Shown: piece after piece, positions 1-6,780 of the stretch
How the letters are laid out: each line of letters begins with the position of its first letter
Numbering within the stretch: position 1 is the first letter of the stretch
From: Piscirickettsiaceae bacterium
Lineage (GTDB): Bacteria > Pseudomonadota > Gammaproteobacteria > Nitrosococcales > Methylophagaceae
Length of the DNA: 7,789 bases
Direction of reading: 5' to 3'
Assembly: GCA_030627065.1 (NCBI GenBank)
Contig: DAOUSV010000068.1
Coordinates: 1-7,789 of the forward strand
Notes under the pieces: model-generated
The model's database searches: none
Told to the model about the DNA's origin: nothing
What the model saw: only the letters and a program-made list of their open reading frames with translations
Program-made: the position numbers and the translations under genes

Positions 1-1091
1 TATACGATGTACCTGATCGAGAAATGCAGAAGAAGTCGTTAGTTAGTAGCCTTGCATCAACCGATAAATCAGATTTAGAACAGCAAATGTATTTATTGCG
101 TGAGTTTAAGCAAATCGCATCATTACACGTTGCGGCGGCGGATATTACCGATGTCTTACCGTTAATGAGGGTCGGCGATCAGCTTAGCGAATTAGCTGAA
201 ATTGAGCTTGAACAAGTGATGCAATTAGCCTGGCAACATTTAGTCAAACGACATGGACGACCACCTTGCACGCAAAATGATGATCTTAGCCAATGTGGTT
301 TTACGGTATTAGCTTACGGTAAGTTAGGCGGTTTAGAATTAGGTTATGGCTCGGATTTAGATATTGTCTTTATCTTTGATGATGAAATGAACAACGGCGA
401 AACCGATGGAGATAAGCCGCTGGATGTCTTGATGTTTTATATTCGATTAGCCCAGCGCATGATCCATCTACTCAATACCGTAACGGGTGGCGGTATTTTA
501 TATGAAGTTGATATGCGACTGCGCCCCAATGGGAATTCTGGCTTATTGGTAACAGGGCTAACAGGCTTTACTGAATATCAACAAAGTGATGCGTGGACAT
601 GGGAGCATCAGGCCCTAGTGAGAGCGCGATGTGTTGCCGGCGATCAGAAATTAGCGCAGAAAGTCTCCGATATTAGACGGCAAATAATGGCGAAAGAGCG
701 TGACTCAGCACTATTAGCCACAGAAGTGAGTGATATGCGTGCTAAAATGCGCGAGCAATTAGATAAGAGTACAGAACAGCTGTTTGATCTTAAACAAGGT
801 GTCGGTGGTATCGCTGACATTGAATTTATGGTGCAATATGCCGTTCTTTCTTGGTCGAAAACCTTGCCTGACTTACTGCTTTATAGCGATAATATCAGGA
901 TCTTAGAGGCGTTGAAGACCTCGGGTAAATTAAACGAAGAAGAAAGCACCATGTTAGCCGGTGCATATCGGTTTTATCGAAACAAAGCGAACCACTGTGT
1001 CTTGCAGGAAATCCCTGCATTAGTACCTATTGCAGAGGTGGCTATTTATCAGCCACAAGTGAAAGCAATTTGGCAACGCTGGCTTGGGTAA
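1..1091 (+). CDS. glnE: Glutamine synthetase adenylyltransferase/adenylyl-removing enzyme, C-terminal part (5' truncated by window edge)
   Basis: Bifunctional cytoplasmic enzyme that attaches AMP to, or removes it from, glutamine synthetase in response to PII (GlnB) and glutamine. The frame is open to the left edge (codons read from base 3), so the ATG at 24 is an internal Met, not the start. Numbered from that Met, the nucleotidyltransferase signature GYGSDLDI lies at 107-114, with the metal-binding Asp pair D111/D113. DMRLRPNG follows at 163-170, and GGIADIEFMVQY at 261-272 is typical of the helical part near the C terminus. From memory, the Asp pair corresponds to D701/D703 of the 946-residue E. 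coli protein. The distance to the C terminus then agrees almost exactly, so roughly 580 N-terminal residues, including the adenylyl-removing domain, lie outside the window. The visible part is the adenylylating half and shows no damage. The stop is TAA at 1089-1091, and ilvE begins 35 bases later. Confidence 0.95.
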   Translation, partial: YDVPDREMQKKSLVSSLASTDKSDLEQQMYLLREFKQIASLHVAAADITDVLPLMRVGDQLSELAEIELEQVMQLAWQHLVKRHGRPPCTQNDDLSQCGFTVLAYGKLGGLELGYGSDLDIVFIFDDEMNNGETDGDKPLDVLMFYIRLAQRMIHLLNTVTGGGILYEVDMRLRPNGNSGLLVTGLTGFTEYQQSDAWTWEHQALVRARCVAGDQKLAQKVSDIRRQIMAKERDSALLATEVSDMRAKMREQLDKSTEQLFDLKQGVGGIADIEFMVQYAVLSWSKTLPDLLLYSDNIRILEALKTSGKLNEEESTMLAGAYRFYRNKANHCVLQEIPALVPIAEVAIYQPQVKAIWQRWLG

Positions 1092-1126
1092 AATAGTAAA
1101 TTTAACGAAATTATAAGTAGAGAATT

Positions 1127-2059
1127 ATGGTTACACCAACAACAATGGCAGATCGAGATGGCGTTATCTGGTTAGATGGCGAAATGGTGCCGTGGCGCGA
1201 AGCAAAAGTACATGTTTTAACGCATACCTTGCATTATGGTATGGGCGTATTTGAAGGCGTTCGTGCTTACAATACCAGCCAAGGGCCTGCTATTTTCCGT
1301 TTGCAAGAACATACTGATCGCTTATTTCGTAGTGCCAAAATATTAGGCATGGGCATGCCATTTGATAAAGAAACATTGAATGAAGCTCAAAAAGCGGTTG
1401 TTCGTGAAAATAATTTGGAATCTGCATATTTAAGACCGATGTGTTTCTACGGAAGTGAAGGTATGGGTATCCGTGCTGATAACTTAAGAACGCATGTGAT
1501 GGTTGCCGCTTGGGAATGGGGTTCATACCTCGGTGCTGAGAATATGGAAAAAGGCATCCGTATCAGAACATCATCATTCACCCGACACCATGTCAATATT
1601 GCTATGTGTAAAGCCAAAGCAAACGGCAATTACATGAACTCTATGTTGGCGCTGCAAGAAGCAATTCAATGTGGTTATGATGAAGCCTTATTATTAGATG
1701 CAAACGGCTTTGTTGCCGAAGGCAGTGGCGAGAACTTCTTTATGATCCGTGATGGCGTGTTGTATACCCCAACATGTACATCAGCATTAGAAGGCATTAC
1801 CCGCGAAACGATTATGACTTTGGCTGAAGATATTGGCTTGAAGATTGTTGAAAAACAAATCACCCGTGATGAAGTCTATGTAGCTGATGAAGCCTTCTTC
1901 ACAGGTACTGCAGCAGAAGTTACGCCAATCCGTGAATTAGATAACCGCACTATTGGTAATGGCGGTCGCGGTCCAATCACCGAGCAATTACAAGCGATGT
2001 ATTTTGATCAGGTTTATGGACGTAGTGATGTCTATAAAAACTGGAATACACACGTTTAA
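1127..2059 (+). CDS. ilvE: Branched-chain amino acid aminotransferase (class IV, PLP-dependent)
   Basis: Cytoplasmic PLP enzyme that carries out the last step of valine, leucine and isoleucine synthesis by transamination with glutamate, and the reversible first step of their breakdown. At 310 residues it has the usual IlvE length. The fold-type IV signature is clear. THTLHYGMGVFEGVRAY lies at 32-48. The catalytic Lys is K164 in KANGNY, equivalent to K159 in the AKAGGNY of E. coli IlvE. LLLDANGFVAEGSGENFF at 188-205 contains the conserved glutamate region that binds the cofactor pyridine nitrogen. FFTGTAAEVTPI at 257-268 lies in the phosphate/substrate loop. The start is fixed because an in-frame TAG lies at 1118-1120, just upstream, and only a non-standard ATT intervenes. 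The next in-frame ATG (1145) has no ribosome-binding sequence. The purine-rich AAGTAGAGAA before the ATG is the likely ribosome-binding region. The glnE-ilvE adjacency is also known in Pseudomonas, which supports a gammaproteobacterial source. D-amino acid or ADC lyase relatives are much less likely given length and motifs. Confidence 0.95.
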   Translation: MVTPTTMADRDGVIWLDGEMVPWREAKVHVLTHTLHYGMGVFEGVRAYNTSQGPAIFRLQEHTDRLFRSAKILGMGMPFDKETLNEAQKAVVRENNLESAYLRPMCFYGSEGMGIRADNLRTHVMVAAWEWGSYLGAENMEKGIRIRTSSFTRHHVNIAMCKAKANGNYMNSMLALQEAIQCGYDEALLLDANGFVAEGSGENFFMIRDGVLYTPTCTSALEGITRETIMTLAEDIGLKIVEKQITRDEVYVADEAFFTGTAAEVTPIRELDNRTIGNGGRGPITEQLQAMYFDQVYGRSDVYKNWNTHV

Positions 2060-2085
2060 AGCGATGATCGTAAAAGAAATAAAGT

Positions 2086-2091
2086 AGAGGA
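2086..2091 (+). promoter_or_regulatory. Ribosome-binding site of yebC
   Basis: AGAGGA lies 7 bases before the ATG at 2099, a good match to the Shine-Dalgarno sequence at good spacing. It selects that ATG over the out-of-frame ATG at 2091. The ten bases 2091-2100 (ATGTATACAT) form a perfect palindrome that runs into the start codon; it is probably too short to matter. Confidence 0.7.
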
Positions 2092-2098
2092 TGTATAC

Positions 2099-2851
2099 AT
2101 GGCAGGTCATAGTAAGTGGGCAAATATCCAGCATCGTAAAGGTGCACAAGATGCCAAGCGTGGAAAATTGTTTACCAAGTTTATTCGTGAAATAAGTGTT
2201 GCCGCGAAAGAAGGTGGTAGTGACGTAGTTAATAACCCTCGTCTTCGCGCCGCGATTGATAAAGCCTTAAGCGGCAATATGACGCGCGATGTTATTGAAC
2301 GTGCCACCAAACGTGGTGCGGGTGAACTTGAAGGTGTCAGTTACACCGAGCTGGTTTATGAAGGCTATGGCCCAAGCGGTATTGCCATTCTTCTTGATTG
2401 CTTAACCGACAATAAAAACCGTACTGTAGCTGAGGTGCGTAATGTATTTAGTAAACGTGGCGGTAATATGGGAACGGATGGTTCAGTTGCCTATTTGTTT
2501 AGTAAAAAAGGCATTATTACGTATGCTGCGGGTACGGATGAAGATGTCGTGATGGAAGCAGCATTAGAGTCTGGCGCTGAAGATATCGTCACAAATGATG
2601 ATGGCACGATTGACGTGTTCACAACGCAAGCTGATTATGTGGCAGTAAAAGATGCCTTAGATGCGGCAGGTTTGGAAGCGATATCTTCTGAAGTGACTAT
2701 GCATCCTGAAACAACAATTACCTTAGATGCGAAAGATGCTGAAAAAGCTTTAACGATGATTGATGCTTTTGAAGATTTAGACGATGTACAAAATGTCTAC
2801 ACAAATGCTGATTTCTCTGATGAAGTCATGGCTCAGCTTTCTGGCGAGTAA
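2099..2851 (+). CDS. yebC: YebC/TACO1 family protein (translation factor / putative transcriptional regulator)
   Basis: Cytoplasmic protein of the universal YebC/PmpR/TACO1 family. Members have been reported both as DNA-binding regulators and as ribosome-associated factors that relieve stalling at proline-rich stretches; which applies here cannot be read from sequence. The 250 residues match the family (E. coli YebC 246). The N terminus MAGHSKWANIQHRKGAQDAK is the classic family start, which settles the start codon. NMTRDVIERATKRGAG lies at 60-75, YEGYGPSGIAILLDCLTDN at 87-105, and NMGTDGSVAYLF at 123-134. The C-terminal part is strongly acidic and contains DLDDVQNVYTN at 226-236. The sequence is close to E. 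coli YebC throughout. yebC directly upstream of ruvC is a widely conserved arrangement. The following ruvC is in the same reading frame, separated by the TAA and three sense codons. Confidence 0.95.
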   Translation: MAGHSKWANIQHRKGAQDAKRGKLFTKFIREISVAAKEGGSDVVNNPRLRAAIDKALSGNMTRDVIERATKRGAGELEGVSYTELVYEGYGPSGIAILLDCLTDNKNRTVAEVRNVFSKRGGNMGTDGSVAYLFSKKGIITYAAGTDEDVVMEAALESGAEDIVTNDDGTIDVFTTQADYVAVKDALDAAGLEAISSEVTMHPETTITLDAKDAEKALTMIDAFEDLDDVQNVYTNADFSDEVMAQLSGE

Positions 2852-2860
2852 TATCGCTTA

Positions 2861-3400
2861 ATGACACGTATTTTAGGTATTGATCCCGGCTCACGAAAAA
2901 CAGGCTTTGGCATTATTGAACTTGATGGACAAAAGATTAAACACGTTATTAACGGACGTTTAATGGTCGGGGATGGCGATTTCCCAGATCGCTTAGGACA
3001 GATATTTAAAGGTTTAACCGATATTATTCAACGTTATCAACCCGATATGATGGCAATAGAAAAAGTGTTTTTACATAAAAACCCTGATTCAGCCTTAAAG
3101 CTAGGGCAAGCTCGTGGTGCAGCAATTTGTGCAGGAGTAAGCCAAAACTTACCCGTACATGAATATACGGCAACACAAATTAAAAAAGCGGTTGTAGGTA
3201 ATGGTCATGCAAAAAAAGAACAGGTTCAATATATGATGTCAGTGATTTTATCATTACCAGAAATGCCAGATGAAGATGCCGCTGATGCCTTGGCCTGTGC
3301 GATGACTCATGCAAATCATGCACCTGTTGATGGCAAGATAAACTCTAAACTTCCGGCAGGTATGCGTACCTCACGTCGTGGCGGGAGATATGGGCGATGA
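2861..3400 (+). CDS. ruvC: Crossover junction endodeoxyribonuclease RuvC (Holliday junction resolvase)
   Basis: Homodimeric, Mg-dependent nuclease with an RNase H-like fold. It makes paired symmetric cuts in Holliday junctions held by RuvA and RuvB, finishing recombinational repair. At 179 residues it is near the E. coli length of 173. All four catalytic acidic residues are present: D8 (LGIDPGSRKTGFGI, 5-18), E67 (AIEKVF), and D139 and D142 (DAADALACAMTH, 139-150). They correspond to D7, E66, D138 and D141 of E. coli. KKAVVGNGHAKKEQVQYMM at 108-126 is the conserved DNA-binding stretch. The C terminus is basic (RTSRRGGRYGR). The start is bounded by the yebC TAA in the same frame 9 bases upstream, and the ATG is the first start codon after it. 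No good Shine-Dalgarno is visible: GGCGAG at 2843-2848 is 12 bases away. Translation is therefore probably coupled to yebC. The 3' end overlaps ruvA by 4 bases (ATGA). Confidence 0.96.
   Translation: MTRILGIDPGSRKTGFGIIELDGQKIKHVINGRLMVGDGDFPDRLGQIFKGLTDIIQRYQPDMMAIEKVFLHKNPDSALKLGQARGAAICAGVSQNLPVHEYTATQIKKAVVGNGHAKKEQVQYMMSVILSLPEMPDEDAADALACAMTHANHAPVDGKINSKLPAGMRTSRRGGRYGR
3384..3387 (+). promoter_or_regulatory. Ribosome-binding site of ruvA inside the end of ruvC
   Basis: GGAG within the ruvC coding end lies 9 bases before the ruvA ATG at 3397. It supports that start over the ATG at 3390, which is in another frame. With the ATGA overlap it favours translational coupling of RuvC and RuvA. 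Confidence 0.6.
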
Positions 3401-3990
3401 TAGGTCGATTACGAGGGATCATCCTAGAAAAACAAGCGCCTAATTTAGTATTAGACGTGCAAGGTGTCGGCTATGAAGTGGCGGCTCCTATGTCAACATT
3501 TATCCATTTACCAGCAATTAATGAAGAAGCCTCTTTATTTACTCATTTAGTGGTACGTGAAGATGCACAATTACTTTACGGCTTTGCAACAGTTCGTGAA
3601 CGCTTACTCTTTCGTAGTCTTCTTAAAGTGAATGGTGTTGGTGCAAAGTTAGCGCTTACTATTTTATCTGGCAGTGATGTTGATGAGTTTTCTCGAAGCG
3701 TACAAGAAGGTGATGCAGCTAGTTTGACTCGATTACCGGGTGTAGGTAAAAAAACAGCAGAACGCTTGATTATTGAAATGCGTGATCGATTAAAAGATAT
3801 TAGTGGAGCTATGGGGCTTAAACCTGTTGTGTCTCCAGCGGCCAAGTTGGCCGGAGCAAAAGATGAAGCCGCCGAAGCATTGGTTTCATTAGGTTATAAA
3901 CCTGCGGAAGCAGAGAAAATGATCCGAAGTTTAGATACCGATGGGTTGAGTACAGAACAAATTATTAAATTAGCATTGCAGAGAAATTAA
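3397..3990 (+). CDS. ruvA: Holliday junction branch migration complex subunit RuvA
   Basis: Forms tetramers that clamp the Holliday junction and load RuvB hexamers onto opposite arms for branch migration. It has 197 residues against about 203 in E. coli. Three domains are recognisable. The first is an N-terminal OB-fold (about 1-64) starting MIGRLRG, with VQGVGYEV at 21-28. Next come two helix-hairpin-helix DNA-binding motifs, LLKVNGVGAKLAL at 75-87 and LTRLPGVGKKTAERLI at 110-125. After a linker of about 15 residues rich in Ala, Lys and Pro, a small C-terminal RuvB-binding domain (about 154-197) contains EAAEALVSLGYKPAEAEKMI. The acidic pin residues are present as E55 and D56 in VVREDAQLLYGF, at the same numbers as in E. 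coli. The gene overlaps ruvC by 4 bases. Unusually, it is not followed by ruvB: pckG starts 38 bases downstream and ruvB comes about 2.8 kb later. Confidence 0.96.
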   Translation: MIGRLRGIILEKQAPNLVLDVQGVGYEVAAPMSTFIHLPAINEEASLFTHLVVREDAQLLYGFATVRERLLFRSLLKVNGVGAKLALTILSGSDVDEFSRSVQEGDAASLTRLPGVGKKTAERLIIEMRDRLKDISGAMGLKPVVSPAAKLAGAKDEAAEALVSLGYKPAEAEKMIRSLDTDGLSTEQIIKLALQRN

Positions 3991-4016
3991 GATACCGTGG
4001 AAAATATAAACTTAGC

Positions 4017-4022
4017 AAAGGG
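4017..4022 (+). promoter_or_regulatory. Ribosome-binding site of pckG
   Basis: AAAGGG lies 6 bases before the ATG at 4029. An in-frame TAA at 4023-4025 lies between this site and the ATG, so the protein cannot start further upstream. Confidence 0.6.
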
Positions 4023-4028
4023 TAAAAA

Positions 4029-5828
4029 ATGAGCTCTTCGACACAAAATAAAAAACTGTTGAATTGGGTCGATGAAATGATCTCGTTATGTCAGCCTGAG
4101 AATGTTATTTGGTGTGATGGCTCGGATTCTGAATGGGATGCGATGTGGACGCTAATGGTCAATAGCGGTTCAGCTATAAAATTAAATGAAGAAAAAAGAC
4201 CCAATAGTTATCTAGTTCGGTCTGTTCCAGCCGATGTTGCACGGGTTGAAGAGCGTACGTTTATTTGCTCAGAAAAAGAACAAGATGCAGGTCCAACCAA
4301 TAATTGGGCTGATCCGAAAGAAATGCATCACACATTGAATGGGTTATTTTCAGGCTGTATGAAAGGGCGAACGCTTTATGTTATACCTTTTAGTATGGGC
4401 CCGATTGGTTCGGATATTGCCCAAATAGGTGTTGAATTAACAGACTCACCGTATGTTGTCACCAATATGCACACCATGGCTCGTGTTGGTCAGGCGGTGC
4501 TAGATGTACTGGGTGATGACGGTGAATTTGTGCCGTGTTTGCATTCAGTGGGCGCACCATTAACGCCAGGACAACAAGATACCACGTGGCCGTGTAATCC
4601 TGAAAATCGTTATATTGTGCATTATCCCGAAACCCGTGAAATCTGGTCTTTTGGCTCAGGTTATGGCGGCAATGCATTGCTAGGTAAAAAATGTTTTGCT
4701 CTACGCATTGCATCAAGCATGGCGCGTGATGAAGGCTGGTTGGCAGAACATATGCTTATTCTTAAGCTCACTAATCCTGATGGTGACGTTCAATATATTG
4801 CCGGTGCATTCCCAAGCGCTTGTGGCAAAACTAATTTAGCAATGCTCACACCTACCATCCCAGGATGGAAAGTTGAAACTGTGGGCGATGATATTTGTTG
4901 GATGAAATTTGGAGAAGATGGACAGCTTTATGCCATTAATCCAGAGGCAGGATTCTTTGGTGTTGCACCGGGAACCAGCATGAAATCTAACGCCAATGCA
5001 ATGTTAACAATGCAAGAAAATACAATCTTCACTAATGTCGCGTTAACAGATGATGGCGATGTTTGGTGGGAAGGTATGACTGATGAAGCGCCTGACCATT
5101 TAATAGATTGGCATGGCAATGACTGGCTTGCAGGCTCAGACAGCTTAGCCGCTCATCCTAATTCACGCTTCACAGCACATGCTGCGCAATGTCCCGTTAT
5201 TGCCGATGAATGGAATAATCCAAAAGGCGTGCCGATCAGTGCTATTTTGATGGGTGGTCGCCGAGCGTCAATTGTACCGTTAGTCACCGAAGCGAAAGAT
5301 TGGAATCACGGCACATTTTTAGGTACGATTATAGCGTCAGAAACAACAGCGGCGGCATTTGGCGAGGTTGGAAAACTACGCCGTGACCCAATGGCAATGT
5401 TACCTTTCTGTGGTTATAATATGGCTGATTATTGGGGCCATTGGCTGGAAATGGGCGAAAAAGAAAATGCTAAAATGCCAAACGTTTATTACGTGAATTG
5501 GTTCCGTAAGAATGAAGCTGGCAAGTTTATGTGGCCTGGCTTTGGTGAAAACAGTCGTGTATTAAAATGGATTTTCGAACGATGTAACGGTACAGCCGAA
5601 GCTGTTGAAACCGCAATTGGTAATATGCCAACACCAGATGGTATTGATTTCAGTGGTTTAAATCTATCCGAAGAAGATAGCATAAACTTAATGCGAGTTG
5701 ATACCGAGGGTTGGCTAGCAGAGCTAGATGGCATAGAAGAATATTACGCAACATTTGGCACGCATTTGCCAGCAGAACTAACAACACAAGTGAATGAGCT
5801 GCGAAATCGATTACAAGCATCGAAATAA
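4029..5828 (+). CDS. pckG: Phosphoenolpyruvate carboxykinase, GTP-dependent
   Basis: Cytoplasmic enzyme interconverting oxaloacetate plus GTP with PEP, CO2 and GDP. It usually works towards gluconeogenesis and may act anaplerotically in some bacteria. The 599 residues fit the GTP family (about 600-620), not the ATP family (about 540). The P-loop region FPSACGKTNLAML (261-273) carries the GTP-family reactive Cys, C265, and the nucleotide-binding K267 and T268. The second kinase motif VGDDICWM (285-292) supplies D288. By alignment from memory with the rat enzyme, the Mn ligands are K221 (LLGKKCF), H241 (AEHML) and D288, and the substrate-binding R-loop Arg is R72 (DVARVEERT). FSMGPIGSDIAQIGVELTDS lies at 121-140, GGRRASIVPL at 409-418, and the mobile lid (omega loop) at about 437-450 (SETTAAAFGEVGKL). 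NWFRKNEAGKFMWPGFGENSR (490-510) is a further conserved stretch near the C terminus. No key residue is missing. It sits 38 bases after ruvA and 44 bases before dapD. The clean motif set makes the ATP-type PckA an unlikely alternative. Confidence 0.96.
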   Translation: MSSSTQNKKLLNWVDEMISLCQPENVIWCDGSDSEWDAMWTLMVNSGSAIKLNEEKRPNSYLVRSVPADVARVEERTFICSEKEQDAGPTNNWADPKEMHHTLNGLFSGCMKGRTLYVIPFSMGPIGSDIAQIGVELTDSPYVVTNMHTMARVGQAVLDVLGDDGEFVPCLHSVGAPLTPGQQDTTWPCNPENRYIVHYPETREIWSFGSGYGGNALLGKKCFALRIASSMARDEGWLAEHMLILKLTNPDGDVQYIAGAFPSACGKTNLAMLTPTIPGWKVETVGDDICWMKFGEDGQLYAINPEAGFFGVAPGTSMKSNANAMLTMQENTIFTNVALTDDGDVWWEGMTDEAPDHLIDWHGNDWLAGSDSLAAHPNSRFTAHAAQCPVIADEWNNPKGVPISAILMGGRRASIVPLVTEAKDWNHGTFLGTIIASETTAAAFGEVGKLRRDPMAMLPFCGYNMADYWGHWLEMGEKENAKMPNVYYVNWFRKNEAGKFMWPGFGENSRVLKWIFERCNGTAEAVETAIGNMPTPDGIDFSGLNLSEEDSINLMRVDTEGWLAELDGIEEYYATFGTHLPAELTTQVNELRNRLQASK

Positions 5829-5861
5829 AATTAAGACAGCTTATTATTATTTGAATTAAAT

Positions 5862-5866
5862 AGAGA
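5862..5866 (+). promoter_or_regulatory. Ribosome-binding site of dapD
   Basis: AGAGA lies 6 bases before the ATG at 5873. An in-frame TAA at 5867-5869 sits between the two, so the start cannot move upstream. Confidence 0.5.
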
Positions 5867-5872
5867 TAAAAC

Positions 5873-6772
5873 ATGACAATTAAACGTATCGGACACCGTT
5901 ATAGTGATAGCAAATCAGGCGCAACCATTGATGTATGGTTTCCTCGTTCAAATAAAGAAATTGCACGAAACTGTTTGGCTCTAAAAGTAGGCCTTATTAG
6001 AGGTGATTTTGTTGAAGTAGAAATTCAATCTGTCGATGATGCACCTAAATCAGCTGAAGAAGCCTATTTAAGACTGCACTTATTATCTGAATGTGCCGTT
6101 AAGCCAAATGAAATTAACCTTGATGGCGTATTCGGTTTATTAGCCAATGTAGCATGGACATCTGCTGGCCCTATTTTACCTGGTGAAGTTGAAAATCTAC
6201 GTGAATTAATTGCTGCAGAAGAGCATCAGTTAAATGTAACATCTATCGATAAATTCCCACGTATGACTGATTATGTGATTCCTGAAGGCGTACGTATTGG
6301 TAATGCTGATCGCGTTAGATTAGGCGCGCATTTAGCATCAGGTACTACCGTAATGCATGAAGGTTTCTGTAACTTTAATGCCGGCACATTAGGCCACTCA
6401 ATGGTTGAAGGCCGTATTAGTGCTGGCGTAGTTATCGGTGATGGTTCTGATATCGGTGGCGGCGCATCAATTATGGGTACATTATCAGGTGGCGGTACAA
6501 CCGTTATCTCAATGGGTAAAAAGAACTTATTAGGTGCTAACGCTGGTTTAGGTATTTCATTAGGCGATAACTGTATTATCGAATCAGGCTTATATCTAAC
6601 AGCAGGCACAAAAGTAAAAATGCCTGATGGTGAGATTGTATCTGCTAGAAAATTATCAGGTCAATCAGGCTTGTTATTCAGAAGACACAGTCAAACGGGT
6701 GCTGTTGAAGCTATCGTTACCGATGGATCTTTGTGGGGCGGTTTGAATACTGCGTTACACAGTAACGACTAA
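5873..6772 (+). CDS. dapD: 2,3,4,5-tetrahydropyridine-2,6-dicarboxylate N-succinyltransferase, long (actinobacterial/Pseudomonas) type
   Basis: Transfers succinyl from succinyl-CoA to tetrahydrodipicolinate in the succinylase branch of lysine and meso-diaminopimelate synthesis; it acts as a cytoplasmic trimer. The protein has 299 residues. An N-terminal alpha/beta region (about 1-130) is followed by a left-handed parallel beta-helix made of hexapeptide repeats (about 135-250), for example VRIGNADRVRLGAHLASGT. The most diagnostic block is MVEGRISAGVVIGDGSDIGGGASIMGTLSGGG (177-208 in total), very like the Mycobacterium/Corynebacterium and Pseudomonas enzymes and unlike the 274-residue E. coli DapD. 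E179 in MVEGRIS is the likely counterpart of the catalytic Glu (E199) described for M. tuberculosis DapD, aligned from memory. The C-terminal tail includes ARKLSGQSGLLFRRHSQTG (258-276). An in-frame TAA just upstream fixes the start. It is therefore somewhat shorter at the N terminus than the M. tuberculosis (about 317) or P. aeruginosa (about 344) proteins. ruvB starts 8 bases after its stop. Confidence 0.92.
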   Translation: MTIKRIGHRYSDSKSGATIDVWFPRSNKEIARNCLALKVGLIRGDFVEVEIQSVDDAPKSAEEAYLRLHLLSECAVKPNEINLDGVFGLLANVAWTSAGPILPGEVENLRELIAAEEHQLNVTSIDKFPRMTDYVIPEGVRIGNADRVRLGAHLASGTTVMHEGFCNFNAGTLGHSMVEGRISAGVVIGDGSDIGGGASIMGTLSGGGTTVISMGKKNLLGANAGLGISLGDNCIIESGLYLTAGTKVKMPDGEIVSARKLSGQSGLLFRRHSQTGAVEAIVTDGSLWGGLNTALHSND

Positions 6773-6780
6773 ACTAAATT

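Noticed and set aside
24..26. ATG at 24 as the start of the first gene
   Set aside because: The frame is open from base 3, and the encoded protein covers only the C-terminal ~360 of an expected ~940 GlnE residues, so this is an internal Met at a window-edge truncation.
1092..1126. Possible promoter before ilvE (TATAAG at 1112-1117)
   Set aside because: The nearest TTG-like element (TTGGGT, 1084-1089) is 22 bases away, too far for a standard sigma-70 promoter.
1290..1863. Minus-strand open frames opposite ilvE (1290-1526, 1447-1629, 1675-1863)
   Set aside because: They lie wholly inside a well-conserved gene, overlap each other, and encode no recognisable domain.
2091..2100. Perfect 10-base palindrome ATGTATACAT at the yebC start as an operator
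   Set aside because: Several 10-base palindromes are expected by chance in a window this long, and it has no recognised regulator or second copy.
3991..4028. Terminator or insertion scar between ruvA and pckG
   Set aside because: No GC-rich stem with a following T run and no direct or inverted repeat are visible in these 38 bases.
5829..5872. Possible promoter before dapD (AT-rich, TATTAT at 5842-5847)
   Set aside because: No acceptable -35 element lies 16-18 bases upstream, and AT-rich -10-like hexamers are expected by chance in this sequence.
3576..5874. Other minus-strand open frames opposite ruvA and pckG, the last reaching into the pckG-dapD gap
   Set aside because: All are shadows of conserved + strand genes with low-complexity translations and no plausible start context.
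6271..6609. 112-codon minus-strand open frame opposite dapD
   Set aside because: It is a Pro/Ile-rich shadow of the Gly-rich hexapeptide repeats on the + strand, where Gly codons read backwards as Pro/Ala. It has no independent support.
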